Positions 42,013 to 51,796 of a DNA stretch of 64,000 nt are shown one piece after another. The notes beneath the pieces are model-generated. The model was not told the origin of the DNA and searched no databases. It saw only the letters and a list, made by a program, of their open reading frames with translations. The stretch comes from Ignavigranum ruoffiae (GTDB lineage: Bacteria > Bacillota > Bacilli > Lactobacillales > Aerococcaceae). The stretch's first letter is position 1; each line of letters starts with the position of its first letter. The DNA lies in NCBI RefSeq assembly GCF_900110675.1, contig NZ_FOEN01000002.1, positions 62,001-126,000 of the forward strand, read 5' to 3'. The position numbers were made by a program, and so were the translations under genes.

Positions 42013-43218
42013 TTATTTAGGATCAAAAGGCAACCTAGCTTGCAATAATTTCTTTTGTAAAGTAGATATTGGGATTTGATCAAGCTTTGATGCATCAATC
42101 CAGATAAAATCTTCTGGCCAGTTAACCGAGTCCGTCATTTCTTCTGCAGGGCTAAGGATTAAAGGCACCAGTTGACACTGCCAGATGCGATGACTAAAGA
42201 CATGCTTAACTTGGCCATAGTGATTAAAATCAGTTTGTTGATATTGGTTGCGATTATGGAGTAGTTTCAACGCTTCGTTTTTGATTCCTAATGCTTGCAA
42301 ATCCTGGCCAAAATCACGCCACAGCGGATCAATTAATTCACCGCGGCTGACAGTTTCCATTACCATATCTTGTTCAACCAAGGGGAAATGCCAGAGACCA
42401 CTTAATAATTCCTGGTCTGTATGACGGCGCATCAAGAATTGTCCGGCAGCATTCTGAATCACATAAGCTAGATAGGTATGTTTACTGGCTTTAAGCTTGG
42501 CTTTTTTCACCGGATAGAGATGACTGGTCTGATGTTGGTAAGATTGGTCGAAATCCTTCAACGGATGAGGATCTGGCCTATCCTGATGAGGGGTCATGAC
42601 CATCGCCCCCATATCCATCAGCGCTTGATTGAAATCGCCTGGGCGCTCAGGGTCAATCAACTGGTAGAGATAGGCACGAATCTTGTGTTGAGTTGCTGTT
42701 AAAGTTACATCCTCTTCAATTTCAAACAACCGGCTAACAATTCGAATCAAATTACCGTCCATAGCTGGCTCAGCTTGATTGAAAGCTATAGAGGCGATCG
42801 CTCCAGCGGTGTAGGGACCGATCCCCTTCAAGGTAAGTAAATCTTGATAAGCTTGCGGAAATTCTCCAGCAAAGTCTGTTTCAATCTGTTGAGCGGCCAC
42901 TTTCATATTCTTCACTCGCGAATAATAGCCCAAGCCTTGCCAAAGGCCTAAGAGCGTATCCTCATCGGCCTGGGCCAGGGCGGCAACATCGGGTAATTCT
43001 TCAATAAAGCGATAATAATAAGGGATCACGGTCGCTACTTGGGTTTGTTGTAGCATAATTTCACTGACCCAAATTTTATAAGGATCCTGATCCTGGCGCC
43101 AAGGCAAGTCGCGGCCTGTTTGATCGTACCAGGCTAACAAGGTGTCTCGAAAGGCAGCAACCTGTTCCTCAGTCCAGGGAATCGGATATCTTTCAATTAA
43201 CTGTTGACGTTTGACCAC
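42013..43218 (-). CDS. mutY: A/G-specific adenine glycosylase MutY lacking the Fe-S cluster cysteines
   Basis: A 401-residue glycosylase. The HhH-GPD domain (about 25-215) has VSEIMLQQTQVATVIPYY with the catalytic glutamate, LKGIGPYTAGAIASIAF (helix-hairpin-helix) and AMDGNLIRIVSR with the catalytic aspartate. Where other MutY proteins have C-X6-C-X2-C-X5-C, this one reads MTPHQDRPDPHPLKDFDQS with no cysteine at all. A C-terminal NUDIX-like 8-oxoG recognition domain (about 250-390, LSGLWHFPL) is present. It removes adenine mispaired with 8-oxoguanine. It lies 12 bases after recX on the same strand. Confidence 0.93.
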   Translation of the reverse strand: MVKRQQLIERYPIPWTEEQVAAFRDTLLAWYDQTGRDLPWRQDQDPYKIWVSEIMLQQTQVATVIPYYYRFIEELPDVAALAQADEDTLLGLWQGLGYYSRVKNMKVAAQQIETDFAGEFPQAYQDLLTLKGIGPYTAGAIASIAFNQAEPAMDGNLIRIVSRLFEIEEDVTLTATQHKIRAYLYQLIDPERPGDFNQALMDMGAMVMTPHQDRPDPHPLKDFDQSYQHQTSHLYPVKKAKLKASKHTYLAYVIQNAAGQFLMRRHTDQELLSGLWHFPLVEQDMVMETVSRGELIDPLWRDFGQDLQALGIKNEALKLLHNRNQYQQTDFNHYGQVKHVFSHRIWQCQLVPLILSPAEEMTDSVNWPEDFIWIDASKLDQIPISTLQKKLLQARLPFDPK

Positions 43219-43230
43219 GGTACTTCCCTC

Positions 43231-44052
43231 CTATTTCTCAGCAAACCAGTCCAAATGATCTTGCAAGCAAGACTCGATATCATCCTGATTGAATCCTTTA
43301 CGGTATAGATTTTGGCGGATTATTTGCTTTAATTGATTTCCCTGGTATATGCGTGATTTTCGTTGATAGAGCTTGGTAGCTTCGGCTTCAACCAACTCTT
43401 GATCATCGACATCATTGGTTAATAAATCATGATAATCCACACTTGCAATCCAGTCTTGCGGATATCCCTTGCTTTGCAAGTGCTGGTTCAGCTTTAAGCT
43501 TTGCATTTTTCGACTGAGTTTACGATGTTTCTTGGTAAATTTTTCCGCCAGATGGCGCAAATTTTCTTGTCCCTGTGCTAAAGGATATTCGGCCAAAGCA
43601 AGCTGAATCTTTTCAGCGTTCAAGCCTTTTTGTCTGAGTTCTTGTTCAATCAGTAAAGGCCCCTTACGGTTAATCCGCATCTTGGTCCGGACATAGGCTT
43701 GGCCATAATAGACATCATCCACAAGCGCCTGGTCTCGCAACTTGTTCAAAATATGCTCAATGTCCTCCTCACGACTCGCTCGATCTTGGGGAAGATGTTT
43801 ATGAAGATACTGACGCATTTGGTTAACCGTTCTTAAACCATAAGATAAATAATTTAAAGCTTGATTGTAATATTTATTGACTTCTTCATCATAACGAATA
43901 TGAGCTAAGCGATCAGGAGTCACTTCCAACCCTTTGTACAAAGCATATTTGACCAGAATATTCTCATCAATCCCTAGATAGAATTTCCCATCAACATATA
44001 GATTATAGCGATTAGCTCTTTTACTTTGTTTTTCAATTTTACTGATAATCAT
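43231..44052 (-). CDS. recX: Regulatory protein RecX
   Basis: A 273-residue protein with three-helix RecX repeats, including LNYLSYGLRTVNQMRQYL near residue 70, VDDVYYGQAYVRTKM near 120 and RKGPLLIEQELRQKGL near 133. Length is typical of the long Firmicute form. RecX limits RecA filament extension. It is transcribed with mutY, giving a small DNA-repair operon, and is divergent from the ThrE exporter genes. Confidence 0.9.
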   Translation of the reverse strand: MIISKIEKQSKRANRYNLYVDGKFYLGIDENILVKYALYKGLEVTPDRLAHIRYDEEVNKYYNQALNYLSYGLRTVNQMRQYLHKHLPQDRASREEDIEHILNKLRDQALVDDVYYGQAYVRTKMRINRKGPLLIEQELRQKGLNAEKIQLALAEYPLAQGQENLRHLAEKFTKKHRKLSRKMQSLKLNQHLQSKGYPQDWIASVDYHDLLTNDVDDQELVEAEATKLYQRKSRIYQGNQLKQIIRQNLYRKGFNQDDIESCLQDHLDWFAEK

Positions 44053-44167
44053 CGCGATTCCTCATTCAATCTTAAATAATTACATAAAATGGTGCTAACA
44101 TATACCTTTCTATGTTAACATGATTGAGAATAGAACCCAATCTTAATCTCTTGGATGAGGTGTGAAC

Positions 44168-44941
44168 TTGAAACAGAAATATAAAGATTTAGTTGAAGTC
44201 GCTGCCCAAGCAGGGATTATTCTACTTGAATCCCATGCAGAATCTTATCGGGTTGAAGATACGGTCCGCCGTATGTTGCAGACCTCCGGCTTTTCAAAAA
44301 TTGATGTCATCTCGAATACGACCGGTCTTTTTATCACTTTGGATGATGATGATCCCTTGGTCGAACCCTATACCATTGTTAAAAGAATTACCGAGCGAGG
44401 CAATCATTTAAATAAAATCTACCGCGTGAATAATATTTCTCGGTCGTTAGTTGATGGGACTCTGTCCGTTGAAGAAGCCAGTTACCTCTTGAAATTGGTC
44501 GACGACTCGGAATATACCGTGATTAATAAAGACATGGGCACCATCCTGATGGTAGTTGGCTTTGCCATTCTTCTAGGCGGTAATATTTGGGAGGTCCTGA
44601 TTTCTTTTATTGCCGGTGGTACAGTCGCTCTCTCGCGCTTAGGTCAACAAGCTTGGAATCTGAACAGCTTCATTGCTGCCACCTTCGCAACTCTGCTGAC
44701 CACATTGATTGTGAATGCGATCGTTTATCTGGTTCCTGACTATGCTCAAAGCGATATCATTATTATCTCGGCCTTGATGCCCCTCTTCCCCGGTATGGCC
44801 TTTACCAATGGCCTAAGAGATACCCTTAAAGGGGATTACATCTCAGGAGTGGCTCGAATTAGTGACGCCTTAGTAATCGCGCTTAGTATCGCCCTTGGCG
44901 TAGCGATTGGCTTAGCAATCTTTACCGGGGTGGTGAGCTAA
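44168..44941 (+). CDS. Threonine/serine exporter, ThrE N-terminal half (DUF1212)
   Basis: A 257-residue protein. Its first half is cytosolic (ESYRVEDTVRRML near residue 25, as in ThrE/DUF1212), followed by about five membrane helices with PLFPGMAFTNGLRD near 215. A GTG at 44162 lies only one base after GATGAGG, so the TTG at 44168 is the more likely start. In this split version the second half is encoded by the next gene. Together they export threonine and serine. Confidence 0.85.
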   Translation: MKQKYKDLVEVAAQAGIILLESHAESYRVEDTVRRMLQTSGFSKIDVISNTTGLFITLDDDDPLVEPYTIVKRITERGNHLNKIYRVNNISRSLVDGTLSVEEASYLLKLVDDSEYTVINKDMGTILMVVGFAILLGGNIWEVLISFIAGGTVALSRLGQQAWNLNSFIAATFATLLTTLIVNAIVYLVPDYAQSDIIIISALMPLFPGMAFTNGLRDTLKGDYISGVARISDALVIALSIALGVAIGLAIFTGVVS

Positions 44942-45417
44942 TGTTTTGGGATGTTTTTAATATCTTAGCCTTATTGTTTGCTGGCTTTCTCATCAGCTTA
45001 GCCGCTTCGATTATTCTTGAAGTGCCCCGCAACCTCATTCTTAAGAATGGTATTATTGGAATCATCGCTGAAGCGGTCTTTATCCTGACCAATTTGAAAT
45101 TCAATGCTGCCATTTCAGTCTTAGCGGCCTCAATTGTCGTCACCTTAATTTCTCAAGTCGCTGCCCGCCTATATCGGGCACCGGTCACCGTCTTTTACAT
45201 TCCCGTCTTCTTTATCTTTGTACCCGGGGCCGCCCTCTATAAGATCGCCTATTATCTAATCCAAGGTCAACAAAATCAGACCATTGATTCACTCTTTGAG
45301 GCCTTGACTATTTCCGGTGCGGTCGCCCTCGGCGTCTTCTTCGGCGACAGTTTCCTCGAAATCATGACCACCTTACGGAACAAAAGAAAGAACAAGAATG
45401 AAGAATTAGAATCATAA
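44941..45417 (+). CDS. Threonine/serine exporter, ThrE C-terminal half (DUF3815)
   Basis: A 158-residue membrane protein with five predicted helices, including VFFIFVPGAALYKIAYYLIQG near residue 98, characteristic of ThrE-like DUF3815 subunits. The ATG overlaps the TAA of the upstream half (TAATG), so the two are translationally coupled and probably form one complex. A long hairpin terminator follows. Confidence 0.85.
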   Translation: MFWDVFNILALLFAGFLISLAASIILEVPRNLILKNGIIGIIAEAVFILTNLKFNAAISVLAASIVVTLISQVAARLYRAPVTVFYIPVFFIFVPGAALYKIAYYLIQGQQNQTIDSLFEALTISGAVALGVFFGDSFLEIMTTLRNKRKNKNEELES

Positions 45418-45432
45418 ATTAACAATCGTCAA

Positions 45433-45507
45433 AAAACTCAAGCCCCTCTCACACAATGCCTATCCTGAATAAGGGATAGAGATTGGTTGAGAAAGGACTT
45501 GAGTTTT
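45433..45507 (+). terminator. Long-hairpin terminator after the ThrE genes
   Basis: AAAACTCAAG (45433-45442) pairs with CTTGAGTTTT (45498-45507); an inner stem CTATCC/GGATAG closes the loop. The plus-strand T-run continues into GTTTTTC. Confidence 0.8.
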
Positions 45508-45608
45508 GTTTTTCTTATATGCTACTTATTATCCTCGCAGTAAACAGCTTGTCTGGCTGACTTTATTTGACTCAGCATTCTAATACTTTTTACTGAATTC
45601 ATCTAATA

Positions 45609-47834
45609 TTAATATTGTAAAAGTTGCAAAATTTGTTGACGCCATTGGTCTTCAATATCTGACTTATGGAATTCGGCAACTTCTTCTAAGGAAGCAAGGA
45701 TAATTTCATCAGAATTGTGAACTTGACCGAGTTTCTCAATTTGAATACCAGCTTGTTCAGCTAGACTTTCGAATTGTTCTTGGTCTTCGGAAGTAATGGT
45801 TAACACAAAACGAGATTGACTCTCACTAAAGAGTTGTGCACTGCTGCCATTATAATGGGCTTCGAATCCGAAAGGAGTTTTGAGCAACATTTGCATTAAG
45901 GCAACGGCCAAGCCACCTTCAGAAATATCATGGGCAGCCGTCAACAAGTCTGCTTGATTCGCTTGATAGACAAAGTCTTGCACCTTGGCTTCGGTTTCTA
46001 AATCAAAGTCCAACAGTCCAGCAATGTCACCAGTTTGATATTTTTGAATCAGTGAGCCGGCATAGTCATCTTTGGTCTGCCCGACTAGATAAATTAAGTC
46101 GCCTGCTTGTTTAAATTGTTGGGTTAAGACCTGATCTAGATTATCAACCAAACCAACCATACCAATCATCGGTGTTGGGTAGACCGCGCCATCTTGGTTC
46201 TCATTATATAGGGACACGTTCCCCGAAATCACTGGGGTTTCTAAGCGACGACATGCTTGAGTAATCCCCCGTGCTGCTTGGGCAAATTCGTAAAAGATTT
46301 CAGGATCTTTCGGATTACCATAATTCAAGCAATCCGTAATTCCTAAAGGTTTACCCCCTGAAGCAACAATATTTCGAGCAGCTTCAGCCACCGCAATTTG
46401 TCCACCTTGATAAGGATCTAAATAAATATAACGAGAATTACAGTCGGTGGTCATCGCCAAGGCTTTCTGAGTACCTCTCACCCGAAGTACTGCCGCATCT
46501 GAACCTGGTCCAACCACGGTTGAAGTTCTAACTTGGGAATCATAGCGTTGATAGAGCGGTTCTTTATCAGCTAAATCCGCGGTTAATAATAAATCGAAAA
46601 GACTCTTTTGAATCTCATCAATTTTCGGTACAAATTTATCTGCTTCTCGGTAGGCTTGCATCCGGGCAGGTTCGCTTTGAGGATTCTCATACACCGGTGC
46701 ATCTTCGGCCAAGGTATCAACCGGGATATCGGCCACTAATTGACCTGCTTGGAAGACTTTATAGTCATGACCTTCCACGACCCTGCCACAAATAACGGCT
46801 TCTAAGCCATAACGAGCAAAGAGATCCGTTACTTGTTGCTCTTGACCTTGCTTCACACAAATTAACATCCGCTCTTGAGATTCAGATAATAGAATTTCGT
46901 ACGGGGTCATTTCAGTTTCTCGTTGAGGAACATCATCAAGATATAATTCCAAGCCTGAATTGGCTTTTGAAGCCATTTCAGAAGAAGATGAAACGAGTCC
47001 AGCCGCACCCATATCTTGAATTCCCACTAGGATATCGGCATGATTACGAATTAAATCTAAGCAGGCATCCATCAGCAGTTTTTCCATAAATGGGTCACCG
47101 ACTTGAATGGCTGAACGTTGGCTTTCATTCTTCTCAGAGAATTCATCGGAAGCGAAAGTTGCCCCATGAATCCCATCTCGCCCTGTCTTAGCACCCACAT
47201 ACATAATCGAGTTATTTAACCCTTTAGCTTGACCTTTCTGAATATCTTTGTGGTCAATCAGACCGACACACATGGCGTTAACTAAAGGATTCCCCTTATA
47301 AGCTGCATCAAATTTAGTCATTCCCCCGACTGTAGGAACGCCAATGGAATTACCATAGCCACCAATACCCTCAACCACGCCGGATACGATGTCTTTCGTC
47401 CGTTGATCAGTCAATTCTCCAAAGAATAAAGCATCTAAGACAGCTATCGGTTGTGCTCCCATCGAAAAGATATCCCGCAGGATACCACCAACCCCTGTTG
47501 CTGCTCCTTCATAGGGCTCTACCGCTGAGGGGTGGTTGTGAGATTCTGCTTTAAATACGACCGCTTGTTCGTCGCCAATATCAATAATTCCAGCACCTTC
47601 CCCTGGACCTTGTAATACTTGAGGTCCTTCGGTATAGAATTGTTTGAGAATTGGTTTAGAATTCTTATAGGAACAGTGTTCACTCCACATCACGGCATAG
47701 AGACCAGTCTCCGTGTAGTTAGGCAAACGACCCAGAAGGCCTTGAATTTTGTCATACTCTTGATCTGTAAGACCCCATTCTTGATAGATTTTGGAGTCTC
47801 GCACCTCTTCAGGCGTCATTGCTTGTAATTGCAT
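45609..47834 (-). CDS. purL: Phosphoribosylformylglycinamidine synthase subunit PurL
   Basis: A 741-residue small-type PurL with the expected motifs: [15 protein letters not shown] near residue 50, [22 protein letters not shown] near 85 and [10 protein letters not shown] near 640. ATG 47834 is chosen because AAAGGA lies 7 bases before; the frame is open to 47858. It converts FGAR to FGAM with PurQ supplying ammonia and PurS bridging the complex. It is the last gene of the purSQL operon, 29 bases after purQ. Confidence 0.96.
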   Translation of the reverse strand: MQLQAMTPEEVRDSKIYQEWGLTDQEYDKIQGLLGRLPNYTETGLYAVMWSEHCSYKNSKPILKQFYTEGPQVLQGPGEGAGIIDIGDEQAVVFKAESHNHPSAVEPYEGAATGVGGILRDIFSMGAQPIAVLDALFFGELTDQRTKDIVSGVVEGIGGYGNSIGVPTVGGMTKFDAAYKGNPLVNAMCVGLIDHKDIQKGQAKGLNNSIMYVGAKTGRDGIHGATFASDEFSEKNESQRSAIQVGDPFMEKLLMDACLDLIRNHADILVGIQDMGAAGLVSSSSEMASKANSGLELYLDDVPQRETEMTPYEILLSESQERMLICVKQGQEQQVTDLFARYGLEAVICGRVVEGHDYKVFQAGQLVADIPVDTLAEDAPVYENPQSEPARMQAYREADKFVPKIDEIQKSLFDLLLTADLADKEPLYQRYDSQVRTSTVVGPGSDAAVLRVRGTQKALAMTTDCNSRYIYLDPYQGGQIAVAEAARNIVASGGKPLGITDCLNYGNPKDPEIFYEFAQAARGITQACRRLETPVISGNVSLYNENQDGAVYPTPMIGMVGLVDNLDQVLTQQFKQAGDLIYLVGQTKDDYAGSLIQKYQTGDIAGLLDFDLETEAKVQDFVYQANQADLLTAAHDISEGGLAVALMQMLLKTPFGFEAHYNGSSAQLFSESQSRFVLTITSEDQEQFESLAEQAGIQIEKLGQVHNSDEIILASLEEVAEFHKSDIEDQWRQQILQLLQY

Positions 47835-47863
47835 AATCGATTCCTTTCTATCGTTCATCCTGA

Positions 47864-48541
47864 TTAAAGTTTGTCATTTAATGCATCTCTTAAAGAAGTA
47901 AAGACTCTTAAACCATCAATATAACCTAAGACAGTTTCAACAGCCCGTTCAGGATGGGGCATTAGCGCCACCACATTCCCTTCTTTATTAGAAATTCCGG
48001 CAATATTAGCAACCGAACCATTTGGATTATCTCCTTCAGGATAACGGAAAATGATCTGATTGTTTGCTTCCAATTCTACCAAAACTTCAGGATCACAATA
48101 ATAATTCCCTTCAGCATGAGCGATTGGGAATATGACTTCCTCGCCAGCTTGATACTGTTGAGTAAAGATTGTCTGATTATTTTCAATAATTACCCGTTGA
48201 GGTTTACATACAAAGTGGAGTCCGGCATTGCGTGATAATGAACCTGGCAATAGGCCAGCTTCAGTCAAGATTTGAAATCCATTACAGGCCCCAAAGACTG
48301 GCACACCTTGAGCTGCCTTCTCTTTAATCGCCTTCATGATTGGACTACGCGCAGCAATTGCCCCAGCCCGTAAATAATCCCCATAAGTAAATCCACCAGG
48401 AATTAAGATAGCATCATAGCCAGCCAAACTTTCTTGACGGTAGTCGACATAGTCCACATCTTCCTTTAGCACCGAATTTATCGCTTCATACATATCCAGA
48501 TCACAATTAGAGCCTGGAAATTGAATTACCGCAAATTTCAT
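47864..48541 (-). CDS. purQ: Phosphoribosylformylglycinamidine synthase glutaminase subunit PurQ
   Basis: A 225-residue class I glutamine amidotransferase with the nucleophile in [13 protein letters not shown] near residue 86 and the histidine-glutamate pair in MPHPERAVE near 195. It delivers ammonia to PurL. It starts 2 bases after purS and shares its promoter. No other purine genes lie next to this operon. Confidence 0.96.
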   Translation of the reverse strand: MKFAVIQFPGSNCDLDMYEAINSVLKEDVDYVDYRQESLAGYDAILIPGGFTYGDYLRAGAIAARSPIMKAIKEKAAQGVPVFGACNGFQILTEAGLLPGSLSRNAGLHFVCKPQRVIIENNQTIFTQQYQAGEEVIFPIAHAEGNYYCDPEVLVELEANNQIIFRYPEGDNPNGSVANIAGISNKEGNVVALMPHPERAVETVLGYIDGLRVFTSLRDALNDKL

Positions 48542-48543
48542 CC

Positions 48544-48792
48544 TTATTCCACCTCAATTTCATAACGATAGGATTCCATCGTTACGTTGGCTAATAACTT
48601 ATCACAAATATCATCGATTTTCTCTTCTAAACCAGCCCGATCATTCTCAGCAATTCGAAGTTCAAAGTATTTACCCATTCGAACTTCTTCTACCATATTG
48701 TAACCCATTCCATGAATTGCCTTCTTGATAGCTTCCCCTTGCGGATCCAGAATTGATTCCTTATAACTCACATATACCTTTACTAGAAACAT
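48544..48792 (-). CDS. purS: Phosphoribosylformylglycinamidine synthase subunit PurS
   Basis: An 82-residue protein beginning [20 protein letters not shown] and containing [16 protein letters not shown], typical PurS features. ATG 48792 follows TGGAGGAACGGGCA at good spacing; the upstream ATG at 48807 overlaps the ribosome site and is not used. First gene of the purSQL operon, preceded by a PurBox. Confidence 0.94.
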   Translation of the reverse strand: MFLVKVYVSYKESILDPQGEAIKKAIHGMGYNMVEEVRMGKYFELRIAENDRAGLEEKIDDICDKLLANVTMESYRYEIEVE

Positions 48793-48904
48793 TGCCCGTT
48801 CCTCCATTTCTGATAATCTGACCTATCAGCCATTATTTGCCTTCACTCTAACACGCTTTACTCTAAAAAACAGCAAAAAATGAACTTAATTATTATTTTA
48901 TCCG

Positions 48905-48920
48905 TAAATGTTCGGGTTTT
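48905..48920 (-). promoter_or_regulatory. purS: PurBox upstream of purSQL
   Basis: The minus strand reads AAAACCCGAACATTTA, containing the CCGAACATT core of the Lactobacillales PurBox. It lies about 113 bases before the purS start, which suits PurR activation from about position -76. No purine riboswitch motif is seen. Confidence 0.65.
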
Positions 48921-49001
48921 GATTTGAAGAAGATAATTTTAGCCTAGAAAAAGCCTATCCTTAGACACTTCTAAGAATAAACTGGACAAAATTTTGATAA
49001 T

Positions 49002-49114
49002 CAAAGTACGCTATCCCTTTCATTCCCTTGAAGCTTTCATCTTATGGGAAATGAGGCCTAAAGTAAGTCTGGAGCTGATGGAATATTTGGAAAAGATGCT
49101 CAATTGTACTTTTC
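49002..49114. repeat. Structured repeat B, diverged copy 3
   Basis: Shares CATTCCCTTGAA, GGGAAATGAG and AAAGTAAGTCTGGAGCT with the two well-conserved copies at 41002 and 49399, but the rest has drifted. Its own ends AAAGTAC and GTACTTT pair. The 796-base region 48793-49588 has no gene. Confidence 0.5.
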
Positions 49115-49229
49115 CGACTTTCAGAAACTATTAATAGTAATTGACTAAGTAGGGTGTTATTAAACTTTCAAAATAAATATGAATCAATGAAACTCGCAAG
49201 CATAAGAAAATCCACCTAGCTTATAAACT

Positions 49230-49279
49230 CTTAGCAACCAGTCGCTTAGAGCTTGTCTAGTGGATTTAGTTCGGAAAAG
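49230..49279. repeat. Repeat A, copy 2
   Basis: Matches 40865-40914 at 41 of 50 positions. It lies 120 bases before B copy 2 in the same order and orientation as at the first locus. Flanking AGCAACC and GGTTGCT at 49232-49301 can pair into a hairpin. Confidence 0.7.
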
Positions 49280-49398
49280 AAACGCTAAGAAGGACGGTTG
49301 CTTAATCTAGTCTTGGTGCTAATTCCCATATTTATGCACATAAAATGATTGTTTAACATATCCAACTATGCATAGTGATTAAGTATTTTTATGATTGG

Positions 49399-49572
49399 GC
49401 TTTGATTTTACATGGCATATCTGAACCATCGGAGTAGCATACTTTACCCACATCATTCCCTTGAAGCCTCTGGCTTTTAGGGAATGAGTCGTAAAGTAAG
49501 TCTGGAGCTTATGGAATAAGCGGAAGACGGTGCCCAATGGTTCAAGATATCTCATGTACAAAAGATCAAAGC
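49399..49572. repeat. Structured repeat B, copy 2
   Basis: Core nearly identical to 41002-41181, but with outer arms GCTTTGAT (49399-49406) and ATCAAAGC (49565-49572) that pair with each other and not with copy 1. It ends 17 bases from the stop of the ABC exporter gene (minus strand) and could serve as its terminator. Confidence 0.75.
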
Positions 49573-49588
49573 GTATATATCAATTTTT

Positions 49589-51151
49589 TTACAACACGAT
49601 TCTGCGGTTACAGTACTTATCCTTACTTGGGTCATGGCTAATTACAAAGACTATCTTATCCGAAAAATACGCCTTTAATAACTGAAATATCTTCTCAGCA
49701 CTTTCTTCATCAACCGCACTGGTAATCTCATCCAGAATGATGACATCAGGATCTTGTAACAGCAAGCGAGCGATGGCTATCCGTTGCTTCTCCCCGCCCG
49801 AGAGATTACTCCCCCCTTGTTGAATGAAACTCTGCCAATCTTTATATTCAAAAATAGTTGCTAGAATCCCGGTTTCATCTAAGAACATCTTCTCTTCTTG
49901 ATTCAAGGCTCGTCCATTGCCAATATTCTCCGCTAAAGTCTTATTAAAGATTGGCGGTTCTTGAGTTAGGTAGGCGATTCGCCCGCGCAGGTTCAAGATT
50001 GAGACTTGATCTAGCGGCAAACCGTCAATATAAATTCCTGAACTGGGTCTAAATTTCAAGAGCACTTTCATCAAGCTACTTTTTCCAGAACCAGACGGAC
50101 CAGCAACTTTAATCCAATCCCCTCCAGTAAATTGTTGATTGATTACTATCTTTCGTTCATGACCTAGTTGATAAATGACCTCGTTCATCTGAATCGAATC
50201 GATCTGCTCTATTTCTACTCCATGATCTACTGCTTCTGTATAGGGCAAAATATGCTCCATTAAATAATCTTCAGCGGTACGTAAAGAAGACATATCTAAA
50301 TTCGCTCGAGTTAAATCTCCAATAGCTTGGAAATAAATCGGCAAGACAATACTTGTCGTCAAGAGACTGGCAATGCTAGTCTCAGCTTTAGCTACCGATA
50401 GAATCAGCAATAAATATATAGAATATTGAACACATTGATTAAGACTGGAAATTAAGTTTGAAGAAATATTGGCAAAACGATTAGTTCTAGCCAAACGCCC
50501 ATAGGCTTCAAGAATATCCTCGGTGATTAATCGATGGATTGAATCGTATGAAGCTAATGATTTTAAATAATCTACATTGGCAACGATTTGTATGATATTT
50601 TGTTGAGTACTGGCGAATTTCTCTTGAAAGTTCCGCATACGTTGACTCAGACTACAGTTGATATAACGAAAGCCAAAATAATTAATCGGCAAGAGTAATA
50701 ATAAACTAAGAAAAATCTTGAAATCCAACCACAGAGCTACGGCTAATGTTAAGGCAATTAAGACGCCCGCTGTTAATAAACTATTCAAACCTCCCATAAC
50801 AAAAAGGTAAAGAGCATCCACCACTTCAAAGAATCGTTGAATAATCGCAGTTGCCCCTTGTTGCACAATCTGGTCATATTCAAGTTGAAATAAGTAGCGC
50901 AGATTATCCTCAAAATGATTAGCATTCATCTCTTGGGTCCATCGCTCTCGTATCATTGTCAATAAGGATTGTAGCAAGAATGAAACCAGCATCATACCAA
51001 CAAAAATAACTAATATTGTTTGACGCGATAAATTTAAAAGAGGACTATTAGGGACTAATAAAGGTAGTAACACTCGAGACAAAGCTAGAATCAAAGCGGA
51101 CAGAGCCACCATAAAAAGTAATTTCTTGGGAATTTTCTTAATCAATTTCAT
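49589..51151 (-). CDS. ABC exporter half-transporter of unknown cargo
   Basis: A 520-residue protein: five or six membrane helices (about residues 10-290) followed by an ATPase domain with Walker A GPSGSGKSS near 350, signature LSGGEKQRIAIARLLL near 445, Walker B VIILDEITSAVDEES and switch SHDPSK, where the usual HRL is changed. It is shorter than typical exporters (about 580) and the C-terminus ends soon after the switch. Its GTG/ATG start lies inside the last codons of the HTH regulator gene (14-base overlap). Because it is encoded alone it probably works as a homodimer. Substrate unknown. Confidence 0.8.
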   Translation of the reverse strand: MKLIKKIPKKLLFMVALSALILALSRVLLPLLVPNSPLLNLSRQTILVIFVGMMLVSFLLQSLLTMIRERWTQEMNANHFEDNLRYLFQLEYDQIVQQGATAIIQRFFEVVDALYLFVMGGLNSLLTAGVLIALTLAVALWLDFKIFLSLLLLLPINYFGFRYINCSLSQRMRNFQEKFASTQQNIIQIVANVDYLKSLASYDSIHRLITEDILEAYGRLARTNRFANISSNLISSLNQCVQYSIYLLLILSVAKAETSIASLLTTSIVLPIYFQAIGDLTRANLDMSSLRTAEDYLMEHILPYTEAVDHGVEIEQIDSIQMNEVIYQLGHERKIVINQQFTGGDWIKVAGPSGSGKSSLMKVLLKFRPSSGIYIDGLPLDQVSILNLRGRIAYLTQEPPIFNKTLAENIGNGRALNQEEKMFLDETGILATIFEYKDWQSFIQQGGSNLSGGEKQRIAIARLLLQDPDVIILDEITSAVDEESAEKIFQLLKAYFSDKIVFVISHDPSKDKYCNRRIVL

Positions 51152-51590
51152 CTTGAGCGCCTCTTCCTAAATTTAAGGCTGTATAAATCAGCGAAAATTC
51201 ATTCAGATCAGCCATTAGATTTACCTGAATTCGTTGATCAGAGACTTTTTGCATGAAATAGGACAAACTACTTTTAGCATGGTCAGCCAAATATTGATTA
51301 ATTTTCTGGGTAAAGACCTGACTAAATTGTTCTGCAGTGGTTGAATCGCTAAAACTCTTTTCAAATTGCAGGGAAAAGTAGTCAGCTTCCTGGTCAATAA
51401 ATCGTTGTTGATTTTGATTGCTTTGATACTCTTGTTGAATAAATCGTTCAACATCATCCTGAGTAAAATGCCATTTGCCGGCGAATTTCTGTCCTCTTAG
51501 TCTACCATCACGCAAGTAGTTACGGATAGACCGTGTTGTCACTCCTAAAAGTTCTGCCACTTCTTTACTTGAATAAGTTTCTTCTTCCAT
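51138..51590 (-). CDS. Excisionase-type helix-turn-helix regulator of the adjacent ABC exporter
   Basis: A 150-residue protein. Residues 5-52 (TYSSKEVAELLGVTTRSIRNYLRDGRLRG, then KWHFTQDDVERFI) are a MerR/excisionase-like HTH_17 domain. A helical C-terminal region of about 90 residues has no recognised family and may bind a ligand. ATG 51590 has AAAGGAGG 6 bases upstream; the first ATG two codons earlier is too close to it. It is co-transcribed and overlapping with the exporter, so it is a likely local regulator. No phage genes are near. Confidence 0.75.
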   Translation of the reverse strand: MEEETYSSKEVAELLGVTTRSIRNYLRDGRLRGQKFAGKWHFTQDDVERFIQQEYQSNQNQQRFIDQEADYFSLQFEKSFSDSTTAEQFSQVFTQKINQYLADHAKSSLSYFMQKVSDQRIQVNLMADLNEFSLIYTALNLGRGAQDEID

Positions 51591-51753
51591 GTACATCCTC
51601 CTTTTTAAATTTTTCCTATATTTTCCTATTGTTACCTTTATTTTCCTATGTTTTCCTTGGAAATGCAAATAAATTTTCCAAAAATTAAGCAAAGACCGCT
51701 ATCATCGTTCTCTCTTCCTTGTCCGAGAATATAAACAAAAAATGCATAAAAAA

Positions 51754-51776
51754 GAGTTGGGCCGATGGTCCAACTC
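51754..51776 (-). terminator. Terminator of the L,D-transpeptidase gene
   Basis: A 10-base stem GAGTTGGGCC/GGTCCAACTC with a 3-base loop (51764-51766), followed on the minus strand by TTTTTTAT. Confidence 0.85.
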
Positions 51777-51796
51777 AAAAATAATTTTATTTAATT

